Positions 16,307 through 25,918 of a stretch of 64,000 bases of DNA are shown here, in pieces. Source of the stretch: Streptomyces sp. NBC_01775 (lineage in GTDB: Bacteria > Actinomycetota > Actinomycetes > Streptomycetales > Streptomycetaceae); NCBI RefSeq assembly GCF_035917675.1, contig NZ_CP109104.1:5332001-5396000 (forward strand). Direction: 5' to 3'. The position numbers were made by a program, and so were the translations under genes. The notes beneath the pieces were generated by a model. That model was given only the letters and a program-made list of their open reading frames with translations, was not told the DNA's origin and made no database searches. Each line of letters starts with the position of its first letter. Position 1 is the first letter of the stretch.

Positions 16307-16915
16307 GTGAGCAGCATGATGAGCAGCGCGACCGATCACCGCCGGGGGCCGCGCAGGCGTGGCGCCGAGTTGGAGGACGCGATCCTTCGCGCGGCGCGTG
16401 AGGGCCTCATCGAACGTGGCTACGCGGCGCTGACCATGGACTGGATCGCCGGCCGGGCGCGCACCAGCAAGGCCGCGCTGTACCGCAGGTGGAGCAACCG
16501 TGCCGAGCTCGTGGTGTACGCGCAAGGGCAGCTGATCCGCTCCCTGGTGTCCACGCCGGACACCGGGTCCTTCGCCTCGGACACGCACGCGCTGCTGCGT
16601 TCGCTCGCCGACCTGATGGATTCCGAGTACGGCGAGCTGCTTCGCGGAGTGCTCGCGGAGGTGGCAAAGAACCCGGAACTTGCCGCCGAGACACGAAGGC
16701 AGCTTCTTGAGACGGGGCCGTACCTGGTCGACGAGATCTACCGGCGTGGGATCGAGCGTGGTGAGGTCCGCCCCGAACTGCGGGGCACGCGTGCCATGAC
16801 CGCCGCACACGACCTGCTGCGCAGCGAGTTCGTGCTCCGCGGGACGCCGATCACGGACGCCGTGATCGAGGACATCATCGACACCGTCTACCTGCCACTG
16901 GTGCGGGCCCGGTAA
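16307..16915 (+). CDS. TetR-family regulator of the P450-ferredoxin operon
   Basis: About 200 aa. N-terminal TetR HTH at residues 25-65: LEDAILRAAREGLIERGYAA, then WIAGRARTSKAALYRRW, followed by a helical ligand domain of TetR_C_16-like length. Start uncertain: GTG at 16307, or ATGs at 16316 and 16319; no strong RBS precedes any of them, so a leaderless message is possible. Divergent from the P450 gene with a perfect 25-bp palindrome between. Ligand unknown, probably a P450 substrate. Confidence 0.88.
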   Translation: MSSMMSSATDHRRGPRRRGAELEDAILRAAREGLIERGYAALTMDWIAGRARTSKAALYRRWSNRAELVVYAQGQLIRSLVSTPDTGSFASDTHALLRSLADLMDSEYGELLRGVLAEVAKNPELAAETRRQLLETGPYLVDEIYRRGIERGEVRPELRGTRAMTAAHDLLRSEFVLRGTPITDAVIEDIIDTVYLPLVRAR

Positions 16916-17080
16916 CGCGGGGCATGCGCACGCGGACTGCTCCGCCACCAGAGTCCGAGGGCCGCAAGCGGATCCACGCGATCCGGCTCAACCGGCCGGG
17001 CTGAGGTCCGAGGCTGAAGCCGCCGGGATCACACCGCCCGGGCCTGCGGATATGCCGGGATGCGGGGATACGCTCGTTGG

Positions 17081-19669
17081 ATGACCTCACACGGACAGGC
17101 GCCGACGGCGAACGCGATGCGCCGGGCGCTCAAGCGCGCCCGCGACGGCGTCGCCCTCGACAGCACGGAAGCCGCCGTCCTCCTCCAGGCGAGGGGCGAC
17201 AGTCTCGCCGACCTCACCGCCTCCGCGGCCCGCGTCCGGGACGCGGGCCTGGAAGCCGAGGGCAGGGCGGGCGTCATCACCTACTCCCGCAAGGTCTTCA
17301 TCCCTCTCACGCGCCTGTGCCGCGACAGGTGCCACTACTGCACCTTCGTCACCGTGCCCGGCAAGCTCCGCTCCGAGGGGCACGGGATGTTCCTCTCGCC
17401 CGACGAGGTGCTGGACATCGCCCGGCGCGGCGCCGAGATGGGCTGCAAGGAAGCCCTCTTCACGCTCGGAGACCGGCCCGAGGACCGCTGGCCGGAGGCC
17501 CGGGAGTGGCTGGAGTCGCACGGCTACGACGACACCCTCGCCTACGTACGCGCCATGGCGATCCGCGTCCTGGAGGAGACCGGCCTCCTTCCGCACCTCA
17601 ATCCCGGCGTGCTGACCTGGACGGACTTCCAGCGGCTCAAGCCCGTCTCGCCGTCCATGGGCATGATGCTGGAGACGACGGCGACCCGCCTGTGGTCGGA
17701 GAAGGGCGGCCCCCACCACGGCTCGCCCGACAAGGACCCGGCCGTGCGGCTGCGCGTCCTGGAGGACGCGGGCCGCTCGAACGTGCCGTTCACCAGCGGC
17801 ATCCTCATCGGCATCGGGGAGACGTACGAGGAGCGCGCCGACTCCCTGTTCGCGCTGCGCCGCGTGCAGCGCGCCTACCACGGCATCCAGGAAGTCATCG
17901 TGCAGAACTTCCGGGCCAAACCGGACACGGCCATGCGCGGCATGCCCGACGCCGAACTGGAGGAGCTGGCCGCCTGTATCGCCGTCGCCCGGCTGATCCT
18001 CGGCCCTTCGGCACGCGTGCAGGCGCCGCCGAACCTGGTGGACGGGGAGTACGCGCGGATGATCGAGGCGGGCATCGACGACTGGGGCGGCGTCTCCCCG
18101 CTCACCCCCGATCACGTCAACCCCGAGCGCCCCTGGCCGCAGATCGACCAGCTGGCGGACAAGACCCGCGAGGCCGGCTTCGAGCTGCGCGAACGGCTCA
18201 CCGTCTATCCCGAGTTCATCCGGCGCGGCGAGCCCTGGCTGGACCCGCGCGTCCTGCCGCACGTACGCGCGCTGGCCGACCCGGACACCGGCATGGCCCG
18301 CGCGGACGCCGTCGTCGAGGGCCGCCCCTGGCAGGAGCCCGACGAGGGCTTCACCCCCAGCGGACGCACCGATCTGCACCGCACCATCGACACCGAGGGC
18401 CGCACCGCCGACCGCCGCGAGGACTTCGACGAGGTGTACGGAGACTGGGCGGAGCTGCGCGAGCGGGCGGCGCCCGGCATGACACCCGAACGTGTCGACT
18501 CCGACGTCCACGAGGCACTCACCCAGGCCGCCGCCGACCCCACGAAGCTCACCGACGACCAGGCGCTCGCCCTGCTGCACGCGGACGGACCGGCCCTGGA
18601 CGCGCTGTGCCGCACGGCCGACGACGTGCGGCGGGACGCGGTCGGCGACGACGTGACGTACATCGTCACCCGCAACATCAACTTCACCAACGTCTGCTAC
18701 ACCGGCTGCCGTTTCTGCGCCTTCGCGCAGCGCCGCACCGACGCCGACGCCTTCACCCTCTCCCTGGAGCAGGTCGCCGACCGCGCCCAGCAGGCGTGGG
18801 ACGTGGGCGCTGTGGAGGTGTGCATGCAGGGCGGCATCCATCCCGACCTGCCCGGCACCGCCTACTTCGACATCGCGCGCGCCGTCAAGGAGCGGGTCCC
18901 GGGCATCCATGTGCACGCCTTCTCCCCGATGGAGGTCGTCAACGGGGCCACCCGCACCGGCATGTCCATCCGCGAGTGGCTGACCGCCGCCAAGGAAGCG
19001 GGGCTCGACTCCATCCCGGGCACCGCCGCCGAGATCCTGGACGACGAGGTCCGCTGGATCCTCACCAAGGGCAAGCTCCCGGCCGCCACCTGGGTCGAGG
19101 TGATCAAGACGGCGCACGAGGTGGGCCTGGGCTCGACGTCCACGATGATGTACGGCCACGTCGACCAGCCCCGGCACTGGCTGGGCCACCTGCGGCTGCT
19201 GGCCGAGATCCAGCGCTCCGCGCTGTCGAAGAACCTGAGCGGCTTCACGGAGTTCGTGACGCTCCCCTTCATCCACACCAACGCCCCCGTCTACCTCGCG
19301 GGCATCGCCCGCCCCGGCCCCACCACCCGCGACAACCGCGCGGTCACGGCCATGGCCCGCCTCCTCCTCCACCCCTGGGTGCCCAACATCCAGACGAGCT
19401 GGGTCAAACTGGGCACCGAGGGTGCCGCCGAGATGCTCCGCTCCGGCGCCAACGACCTGGGCGGCACCCTGATGGAGGAGACCATCTCCCGCATGGCGGG
19501 CTCCTCCTACGGTTCCTACCGCTCCATCAAGGACCTCCAGGCCATCGCCGAGGCCGCGGGCCGTCCCTCCCGCGCCCGTACGACCTCCTACGGCGAGGTC
19601 CCGGAAGAGCGCCTCCGGGCCGCCCACGACTCCGACGGCCACCTCCCGGAGCTGCTGCCGCTGGTGTGA
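17081..19669 (+). CDS. fbiC: 7,8-didemethyl-8-hydroxy-5-deazariboflavin (FO) synthase FbiC
   Basis: Fused two-domain radical SAM enzyme (862 aa) that makes FO, the deazaflavin chromophore of F420, from a ribityl pyrimidine and tyrosine. N-terminal CofG-like half: cluster cysteines C80-x3-C84-x2-C87 (LCRDRCHYC), then [16 protein letters not shown]-terminal CofH-like half: C539-x3-C543-x2-C546 (VCYTGCRFC) and [13 protein letters not shown]. Length matches actinobacterial FbiC. ATG 17081 was preferred over the ATG at 17060 on length; neither has a clear RBS. No other F420 genes are adjacent, as is usual. The three LLM-type oxidoreductases in the window are candidate users of F420. Confidence 0.95.
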   Translation: MTSHGQAPTANAMRRALKRARDGVALDSTEAAVLLQARGDSLADLTASAARVRDAGLEAEGRAGVITYSRKVFIPLTRLCRDRCHYCTFVTVPGKLRSEGHGMFLSPDEVLDIARRGAEMGCKEALFTLGDRPEDRWPEAREWLESHGYDDTLAYVRAMAIRVLEETGLLPHLNPGVLTWTDFQRLKPVSPSMGMMLETTATRLWSEKGGPHHGSPDKDPAVRLRVLEDAGRSNVPFTSGILIGIGETYEERADSLFALRRVQRAYHGIQEVIVQNFRAKPDTAMRGMPDAELEELAACIAVARLILGPSARVQAPPNLVDGEYARMIEAGIDDWGGVSPLTPDHVNPERPWPQIDQLADKTREAGFELRERLTVYPEFIRRGEPWLDPRVLPHVRALADPDTGMARADAVVEGRPWQEPDEGFTPSGRTDLHRTIDTEGRTADRREDFDEVYGDWAELRERAAPGMTPERVDSDVHEALTQAAADPTKLTDDQALALLHADGPALDALCRTADDVRRDAVGDDVTYIVTRNINFTNVCYTGCRFCAFAQRRTDADAFTLSLEQVADRAQQAWDVGAVEVCMQGGIHPDLPGTAYFDIARAVKERVPGIHVHAFSPMEVVNGATRTGMSIREWLTAAKEAGLDSIPGTAAEILDDEVRWILTKGKLPAATWVEVIKTAHEVGLGSTSTMMYGHVDQPRHWLGHLRLLAEIQRSALSKNLSGFTEFVTLPFIHTNAPVYLAGIARPGPTTRDNRAVTAMARLLLHPWVPNIQTSWVKLGTEGAAEMLRSGANDLGGTLMEETISRMAGSSYGSYRSIKDLQAIAEAAGRPSRARTTSYGEVPEERLRAAHDSDGHLPELLPLV

Positions 19670-19694
19670 GGGGGCCGGATCCTGTGTGCGGGGT

Positions 19695-19747
19695 CCGCGC
19701 ACGCCGGAGCCGGGGCTGAAAAGACCCCACCTCTCCGGCGTGCGCGG
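19695..19747. terminator. strong hairpin after fbiC
   Basis: Perfect 15-bp arms CCGCGCACGCCGGAG (19695-19709) and CTCCGGCGTGCGCGG (19733-19747), with a nested GGGG/CCCC pair in the loop. It lies 25 bp past the fbiC stop and separates fbiC from the STAND gene. Confidence 0.75.
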
Positions 19748-19840
19748 GGCACACTGCTGCCTGGAGCACTCTGCTGCCTCTGGACCGCACTGGCAGCGGG
19801 CGGCCGGTGGGGCGGGAACGACGGGCACGAGGGGGAAGCC

Positions 19841-22800
19841 ATGGCGGGGCGTGTGACCGGGCCGGTGTCGATGCAGGAGCTGATGCGGCGCCGTCGCGAC
19901 AGCGGACTGGTGGGGCGCGGCGCCGAACAGAGCGTGTTCCGGGACAACCTCGCCACCGCACCCGATGACCCGGCCCACCGCTTCCTCTTCCACGTGCACG
20001 GGGTCTCCGGCGTCGGGAAGACCACTCTCGTCCGGCAGTTCGAGGGCACGGCGCGCGAGCACGAGGCGCTGACCGCGTACGTGGACGAGGCCGTACACGG
20101 CGCCGTGGACGCCATGGAGTCCATCAGCGCCCAGCTCGCCCAGCAGGACGCGCCGCTCAAGAGCTTCGACCGGCTGCTGACCCGCTACCGCGAACGCCGC
20201 CACGAGGCGGACGCGGCCTCGGCCGCCGCGATGTTCCCCGAACCGCACCCCGGCAGCCCGGCCCCCGGCAGTCCACCCGCGCCCGGCAGCCCACCCGCGC
20301 CCGGCAGCACGGCCTCCCGCGCCAGCACGGTCGCGGCGACGGCGGCCACCGCCGGGCTGGAACTGATCCCCGGCATCGGGTCGTTCGCCGCCCGCGCCGT
20401 CGACCCCGCGCAGCTCGCCCAGGGGATGGACCGCTGGCGCGCGGCCCTCAGCACCCGGCTGCGCGACCACGACGACGTGAGCCTCGTCCTCACACCGCTC
20501 CAGGAACTCACCCCGGTCTTCCTGGCGGACCTGCGTTCGGTGGCGGCCCAGCACCCGTGGCTCGCCCTCTTCTTCGACACGTACGAGCGCACCGGACCCG
20601 TGCTCGACACCTGGCTGCACGAGGTGGCCAGCACCGACCGGTACGGCGCGATGCCCGCGAACGCGCTGCTGACCTTCGCCGGACAGCATCCGCCCGACCG
20701 CGCCCGCTGGTCCGACGCCGCCGGCTTCCTGGCCGAACTGCCGCTGGAGATCTTCACGGAGGAGGAGGCCAGGAGCCTGCTGGCGGCGAAGGGCGTCACG
20801 GACGAGCAGGTCGTCGATGTCGTCCTGCACCTGTCGGGCCGCCTCCCGGTCCTCCTCACGATGCTGGCCGAGACCCGCCCCGCCGGCTCCGGGGACATCG
20901 GCGATCCCAGCGGCACCGCCGTCGAACGCTTCCTGAAGTGGATCGAGGACCCGGCGCACAGGGAGGTCGCCCAGGCCGCCGCCTTCCCCCTCGACCTGGA
21001 CGAGGACGTCTTCCGCGCCGCCTCCGGCCTGCCGGAGCAGGAGTGCGCCGCCCTCTACGGCTGGCTGCGCTCCCTCCCCTTCGTCCGCGACCGCGCGGGC
21101 CGCGCGCAGTACCACGACGTGGTCCGCGGCACCGTCCTGCGCTTCCAGCGCAACCAGTCCCCGCGGCGCTGGCGTGCCCGGCACCAGGACCTGTCGGCCC
21201 ACTTCGCCGCCCGCCGCGCGGAGGCGGCCACCGTGGTGAAGGGCGACCGGAACTGGTCGGAGGAGCGCTGGCGGCTGAAGTGCTGGTACGACGCCGACTG
21301 GCGCGAGCAGCGCAGGCTGGAGACCTACCACCTGCTGTGCGCCGATCCGCGCGGACCGCTGCACCAGGCGCTGCAAGAGACCCTGCACGCCGCCGACTCC
21401 GGTGCCTCCTCGGCCCGCGCCTGGGTCGCGACACTGGCCCGCGCCGGCACCGACTCCGGTGACGGGACCCTGAGCACCTGGGCAGCCCGGCTGGACGCGG
21501 TGCTCACGGACGGCCCCGGACCGGAGGGCGCGGCACACCCGGACGGCCCCGCCCCGGACGAAGCCATGCCGGACGAGGCCGCGCCCGGCGACGGTTCCGG
21601 CGAGCGGACGTGGGAGCTGCGCCTGTGCGACGTATTGCTCACCGCGCTGGAGCCCGACCCGCGCCGCGCGGCCGTCGTGCTGGCCGAACGCGGCTGGGCA
21701 CGCCTGCTGACGGGGCGGGAACTGGACGCCGCGCGCCCCGACTTCGACCGCGCCCTGGCCCTCGACCCGGACAACGCCGCCGCCTACGAGGGGCGGGGCC
21801 GACTGCTGCGGAGGCGGGGGCGGTACACCGAGGCACTCGCCGACTTCGACCGCGCCCTCGCGCTGTGGCCCGACACACCCTCGGCACTCGACCAGCGCGG
21901 ACTGACCTACCGCATGGTGGACCGCCACGAGGAGGCGCTCGCCGACGCCGAGCTCTCCCTCGAACTGGCACCCGGCGACCCCTGGACGCTGCGTTTCCGG
22001 GGCTCCTGCCTGGCCGAACTCGGACGCCTCGACGAGAGCGTCGACGTACTGAACGAGAGCCTGCTCCGGGACCCGGACAACTCGTGGGGCCTGGCCCTGC
22101 GCGGCGAGGTGCTGCGCCGCAGCGGCAGACACGAGGAAGCGCTCGCCGACCTGGACCGCTCGCTGGAGCTGGACCCCGACAGCGTGTGGCAGCTGGCCGA
22201 GCGCGGCGTGTGCCTGCGCGCGCTCGGGCGGCCCGAGGAGTCCCTGGCGGACCTGGACCGGGCGCTGGAGCTGGCCCCGGAGGACAACTGGTACCGATAC
22301 CAGCGGGCCACGACGCTGCGGGAGCTGTGCCGCAACAGCGAGGCGCTGGCCGGTCTGACGGCGACCCTGGAGAACGTCCCCGACCACCCCGGGGCCCGCA
22401 CCGCGCGCGCCGAGCTGCTCCGCCTGACCGGCCGGTGGAGCGAGGCGCTCGACGACTTCGACCGGGCGCTGTCCCTCGCCCCCGGCGATTCCTGGGACCT
22501 GGGCTGCCGCGCCCAGTGCCTCCTCGCGCTCGGCCGGCCCGAGGAGGCGCTGGAGTGCCTCGGCCCGGCGCTCGCCGCCGCACAGGAGGAGGGGCTGTCG
22601 GAGCCGACCTGGCTGTGGTCGGTGCGTGCCAGGGTGCTGCTGGCGGTGGACCGCCCCCAGGACGCGCTCGCCGAGCTGGCGAAGATCGAGGAGTGCCGGG
22701 ACCCGGTCGACGCGCTGGCGAGGCGCGCCCGGCTCCTGGAGGAGGCCGGAGCGTACGAGGCCGCGCTGGCGGACCGGGACCGCGTCCTGGCGGCCCGCCC

Positions 22801-23641
22801 CGACAACGTGGCCCATCTGCTCGAACGGTCGGACCTGTACCGGACGGTGGACCGCTTCGACGAGGCGTACGCCGACTGCCACCGGGCCCTGGAACTGGAC
22901 CCGGACTCCCCGGACGCGCACCACGACCTGGCCCTGCTGCACCGGCACCACGGCCGGCTGGACGAGGCGCTCGCCGCCGCCGACCGCGCCGTCGGCCTCG
23001 CACCCGAGTACGCCTGGAGCCATGCGCTCCGCGCGCTCGTCCACTGGTACCTGGGCAGTCAGGATCGGGCGCTTTCGGATGTGAGCCGCGCCGTGGAACT
23101 GGAACCGGACGACCCTGGCTACCTCGCACTGCGCGCGTACTTCCAGCTGCTGCGCGGCGGGACGGACCGCGCCCGCGCCGATCTGGCCCATGCCCTGGAG
23201 CTGCCGGGGGAGCCCCTGGGCGGCCCGTCGGAGGAGGGGTATCTGGTTGATGCCCTGTGCGCGTCGGCGGAGGACGGCCTGACCTCGCCCACCGCCCGCG
23301 CCCGCTGGCAACGGTTCGCCCAACAGCTCCCCGCGTCCCGCTACAGCGCCGCCGACCGCCTCGCGAGTGTCCTCCTGGCAGACGCGGCACTCGCCGGCCC
23401 ACCCGCGGCCGAAGGGCGGCAGCTCGGCGAACGACTGGACGAACGGCTCGACGAACGGCTCGACGAACTGCTCGCGTGCGGCCCGTACTGGGAGCGGCTG
23501 TGGGACACCGCGGAGACGCTCCGCTTCCTCGCGGCGGTGCCGGACGTCCCCGACGAGCACCGCACCCGCCTCACCGCCCTCGCCACCCGCCTCGCCGATC
23601 AGCCGGCGACCTCGGGCGGCCCACGCGGACACCACATCTGA
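19841..23641 (+). CDS. STAND-type P-loop ATPase with C-terminal TPR array
   Basis: 1266 aa. Residues about 24-63 read LVGRGAEQSVFRDNL then HGVSGVGKTT (Walker A at 54-62). A Pro/Ala/Gly/Ser-rich insert lies near 135-155 and a Walker B-like WLALFFDTYERT near 240. The ATPase/winged-helix part runs to about 450. From about 600 to 1135 there are many TPR units with the usual A-L-A-D/F-x-x-A-L-x-L-x-P pattern. This is the STAND layout: NTPase switch, then repeat sensor. There is no recognisable N-terminal effector and no membrane segment. ATG 19841 follows GAGGGGGA. Next gene on the same strand (81 bp away) is an ADP-ribosylglycohydrolase. Role unknown: signalling, regulation or defence. Confidence 0.82.
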   Translation: MAGRVTGPVSMQELMRRRRDSGLVGRGAEQSVFRDNLATAPDDPAHRFLFHVHGVSGVGKTTLVRQFEGTAREHEALTAYVDEAVHGAVDAMESISAQLAQQDAPLKSFDRLLTRYRERRHEADAASAAAMFPEPHPGSPAPGSPPAPGSPPAPGSTASRASTVAATAATAGLELIPGIGSFAARAVDPAQLAQGMDRWRAALSTRLRDHDDVSLVLTPLQELTPVFLADLRSVAAQHPWLALFFDTYERTGPVLDTWLHEVASTDRYGAMPANALLTFAGQHPPDRARWSDAAGFLAELPLEIFTEEEARSLLAAKGVTDEQVVDVVLHLSGRLPVLLTMLAETRPAGSGDIGDPSGTAVERFLKWIEDPAHREVAQAAAFPLDLDEDVFRAASGLPEQECAALYGWLRSLPFVRDRAGRAQYHDVVRGTVLRFQRNQSPRRWRARHQDLSAHFAARRAEAATVVKGDRNWSEERWRLKCWYDADWREQRRLETYHLLCADPRGPLHQALQETLHAADSGASSARAWVATLARAGTDSGDGTLSTWAARLDAVLTDGPGPEGAAHPDGPAPDEAMPDEAAPGDGSGERTWELRLCDVLLTALEPDPRRAAVVLAERGWARLLTGRELDAARPDFDRALALDPDNAAAYEGRGRLLRRRGRYTEALADFDRALALWPDTPSALDQRGLTYRMVDRHEEALADAELSLELAPGDPWTLRFRGSCLAELGRLDESVDVLNESLLRDPDNSWGLALRGEVLRRSGRHEEALADLDRSLELDPDSVWQLAERGVCLRALGRPEESLADLDRALELAPEDNWYRYQRATTLRELCRNSEALAGLTATLENVPDHPGARTARAELLRLTGRWSEALDDFDRALSLAPGDSWDLGCRAQCLLALGRPEEALECLGPALAAAQEEGLSEPTWLWSVRARVLLAVDRPQDALAELAKIEECRDPVDALARRARLLEEAGAYEAALADRDRVLAARPDNVAHLLERSDLYRTVDRFDEAYADCHRALELDPDSPDAHHDLALLHRHHGRLDEALAAADRAVGLAPEYAWSHALRALVHWYLGSQDRALSDVSRAVELEPDDPGYLALRAYFQLLRGGTDRARADLAHALELPGEPLGGPSEEGYLVDALCASAEDGLTSPTARARWQRFAQQLPASRYSAADRLASVLLADAALAGPPAAEGRQLGERLDERLDERLDELLACGPYWERLWDTAETLRFLAAVPDVPDEHRTRLTALATRLADQPATSGGPRGHHI
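23429..23476 (+). repeat. 12-bp tandem repeat near the end of the STAND gene
   Basis: Three in-frame units (gaacgactggac, then gaacggctcgac twice) plus a diverged fourth, coding for E-R-L-D repeats. Likely forms an extended charged helix after the TPRs. Confidence 0.75.
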
Positions 23642-23722
23642 CCGATCCGAAGGCGAGTCGATTAGAGTGCTGCGCCGGAAGGGCGGGGGAGCCCAGCGCG
23701 GGATTCGGGAGGGCACGGGAAC

Positions 23723-24862
23723 GTGGCAGCTTCGGGTGGTGAGGGCGGCAGCGCCGCCGCCACGGCCATATGGGGCCGGGCCGAGCAGCAGGATTTCCGC
23801 AGCAGAGTGCGCGGATGTCTGCTGGGCGGGGCGATCGGCGACGCGCTCGGCGCGGGCGTCGAGTTCGACTCCCTCGCGCAGATCCGCGACAAGTGCGGCC
23901 GGCAGGGTGTGACCGACTATGTGTCCGCCTACGGCCGCAGGGGAGCCATCACCGACGACACCCAGATGACGCTCTTCACCGTCGACGGGCTCATCCGCGC
24001 ACACGTGCGCCGTGACACCGGCGCCTGGCACCCGCCGACCGACGTGCACGCCGCCTACCGCCGCTGGGCGGCCACCCAGCGCGACTGGGGCCCCGACGAG
24101 CGCCGCGAGACGGACGGCTGGCTCGCCCGCGAGGAGTGGCTCTACTCCCGCCGCGCTCCCGGCAACGCCTGCCTCAGCGGGCTGGCCGACGACAGGATGG
24201 GCACCCTCGACAAGCCGAAGAACCCTCAGTCCAAGGGCTGCGGCACCGTCATGCGGTCCGCGCCGTTCGGGCTGCTGGTCGGCTGGGAGCCGCAGCTGGT
24301 CTTCCAGCTCGCCGTCGAGTGCGCGGCCCAGACGCACGGCCACCCCACGGGCTACCTCGCGGCGGGCGCGTTCGCCGCGATCGTGCACGCCCTCGCGCGC
24401 GGCGAGGGGCTCGACACCGCCGTACAGCGGGCCCTCGTCCAGCTGGCCGCCCGCCCGGGGCACGAGGAGACGACCGAGGCGCTCAAGCAGGCGCTCGGTG
24501 CGGTTCGCCAGGGCATGCCCTCCCCCGAGCGGGTGGCCGCGCTCGGCGAGGGCTGGACGGCCGAGGAGTCCCTCTCCATCGGCGTGTACTGCGCGCTGGT
24601 CGCCGAGGACGTACGCCACGGCCTGCTGCTGGCCGTCAACCACGGCGGTGACAGCGACTCGACCGGCTCCATCTGCGGCAACCTCCTGGGCGCCATCCAC
24701 GGCGAGACCGCGCTCCCGCCCGGCTGGGTCGCCGAGGTCGAGGGCCGCGCCACCATTCTCGAACTCGCCGACGACTTCGCGATGGAGATGACCCAGGGCC
24801 CCGCCCTCCACGGCCCGGGCGCCGCCTCCCCGGCCTGGCTCGCCCGCTACCCCCGCGCGTGA
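23723..24862 (+). CDS. ADP-ribosylglycohydrolase (DraG/ARH family)
   Basis: 379 aa from GTG 23723. Metal-binding motifs of ADP-ribosylglycohydrolases are all visible: GDALGAGVEF, ITDDTQMTLF (Asp-Asp-Thr) at about residue 76, and NHGGDSDSTGSICGNLLGA near residue 308, which supplies the two-metal site. The family removes ADP-ribose from protein arginine or other acceptors, or hydrolyses related compounds. No ADP-ribosyltransferase gene is seen in the window. It is 81 bp downstream of the STAND-TPR gene with no terminator between, so co-expression is likely; a functional link is inference. Confidence 0.88.
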   Translation: MAASGGEGGSAAATAIWGRAEQQDFRSRVRGCLLGGAIGDALGAGVEFDSLAQIRDKCGRQGVTDYVSAYGRRGAITDDTQMTLFTVDGLIRAHVRRDTGAWHPPTDVHAAYRRWAATQRDWGPDERRETDGWLAREEWLYSRRAPGNACLSGLADDRMGTLDKPKNPQSKGCGTVMRSAPFGLLVGWEPQLVFQLAVECAAQTHGHPTGYLAAGAFAAIVHALARGEGLDTAVQRALVQLAARPGHEETTEALKQALGAVRQGMPSPERVAALGEGWTAEESLSIGVYCALVAEDVRHGLLLAVNHGGDSDSTGSICGNLLGAIHGETALPPGWVAEVEGRATILELADDFAMEMTQGPALHGPGAASPAWLARYPRA

Positions 24863-24864
24863 CC

Positions 24865-24926
24865 GCCGCTCCGCCCGGCGTGATGCCTACCGCCTGACCG
24901 GTAGTCATCTCGCCGGGCGGAGCGGC
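24865..24926. terminator. large interrupted hairpin, bidirectional terminator
   Basis: Outer arms are perfect over 16 bp (24865-24880 with 24911-24926; GCCGCTCCGCCCGGCG and its complement). Inside lie GATG/CATC and CTACCG/CGGTAG pairs, giving a nearly continuous stem around a short loop. It sits between the convergent glycohydrolase and TetR genes. Confidence 0.8.
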
Positions 24927-24997
24927 GCTGCCGAGCAGACGCAGGCCGTCCGGCGCGGCCAGGCCCTTCGGTGGCTCGGCGGGATCGGTGCCCGTGC

Positions 24998-25696
24998 TCA
25001 GCCGACGCCACGGGGAGTCTCCGACGCGGCCTGTGCGAGCAGCGCGTCGACGAACGTGCGGAGCCCCTGGGGATAGATGTCCCGGGCGGCCAGTGCGGCC
25101 CACCGGACGCCGATGGCCGCCAGGTGCGGCACCTGGGACGCGTCCAGGTCGTCGCGGTAGGCGAAGGGTTCGCCGTCGGTTCGGCGGCGGGCGGAGTGGG
25201 CGCGGACGAGGACCTCGCCGACGGTGTAGTACCAGATGCTGCGGAAGACGTCGACGGTCTGTTCCGGCGTGCATCCGTAGTCGTCGGCCCCGGAAACGAT
25301 GGCTTCGACCATCCACATCGCCGATTCGTCGAGGAGGCCGACGAAACCGTCGGCCGAGAGGACCTCCGCGGCCCAGGGCCAGGCTGTGAGGGCGTCGTGC
25401 ATCGCGGTGGCCGCCGCGACGATGCGCTCCCGTGGGTCGCTGGGCAGCTGGGGGCGCCTGAGTTGGCCGATGTGGTGGTTGAGCAGCAGGACCAGCAGGT
25501 CGTCCTTGTTCCGGATGTGGTGGTACAGGGTCGTCGCCCCGATGCCCATCTCGGCGGCCAGCCGGCGGATGGTCAGTTTCTCCCAGCCGTCCCGGTCGAT
25601 GAGCCGCCGGGCCGCCTCCAGGATCTGCGTGCGGGAGGTCACGGGCGGTCGGCCGGTGCGGCCGTGCGGTGCGGGCGATGCGGGCCGTCGGGACAT
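24998..25696 (-). CDS. TetR-family regulator, divergent from ABC pair
   Basis: 232 aa. TetR HTH at residues 20-65: RTQILEAARRLIDRDGWEKL, TIRRLAAEMGIGATTLYHHI, RNKDDLL. The C-terminal region (WPWAAEVLSADGF, then VDVFRSIWYYTVGEVLV) fits the TetR_C type found in TetR/AcrR proteins of actinobacteria. It is transcribed away from the two ABC genes, with a promoter and imperfect palindrome between; it probably represses that operon. Ligand unknown. Confidence 0.88.
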   Translation of the reverse strand: MSRRPASPAPHGRTGRPPVTSRTQILEAARRLIDRDGWEKLTIRRLAAEMGIGATTLYHHIRNKDDLLVLLLNHHIGQLRRPQLPSDPRERIVAAATAMHDALTAWPWAAEVLSADGFVGLLDESAMWMVEAIVSGADDYGCTPEQTVDVFRSIWYYTVGEVLVRAHSARRRTDGEPFAYRDDLDASQVPHLAAIGVRWAALAARDIYPQGLRTFVDALLAQAASETPRGVG

Positions 25697-25757
25697 CGGC
25701 CCATCATGCCGCCCCGCCGTCCCCCGTCGTGAACCGGTGCGGGTTCAGCCTTTCGAG

Positions 25758-25803
25758 TTCACAACGGCCTGACCCGATGCTAGTTTCGGAACACGTTCGA
25801 AAA
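25758..25803 (+). promoter_or_regulatory. promoter and TetR-type operator of the ABC operon
   Basis: A sigma70-like pair, TTCACA (25758-25763) and TAGTTT (25781-25786) with 17-bp spacing, overlaps an imperfect palindrome TTTCGGAACACGTTCGAAAA (25784-25803) with core GAAC-AC-GTTC. Binding there would cover the -10 box and start point. Inferred from sequence only. Confidence 0.5.
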
Positions 25804-25918
25804 GTCGCCGTCCGGCGCCGGCGAGCCCACCGTCACGGGCTGAGCAGGCCGATGACCGCGACCTGCTCCCGCCCGGGACCGACCAGTTCGCAACGAGACC
25901 GACGAAGACGGGAGGGCG

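Noticed and set aside
17087..24811. Very long minus-strand open frame (2574 codons) opposite fbiC, the STAND gene and the glycohydrolase gene
   Set aside because: It is the antisense shadow of three well-supported genes in GC-rich DNA; its translation is low-complexity Gly/Arg/Ala/Val with no domain.
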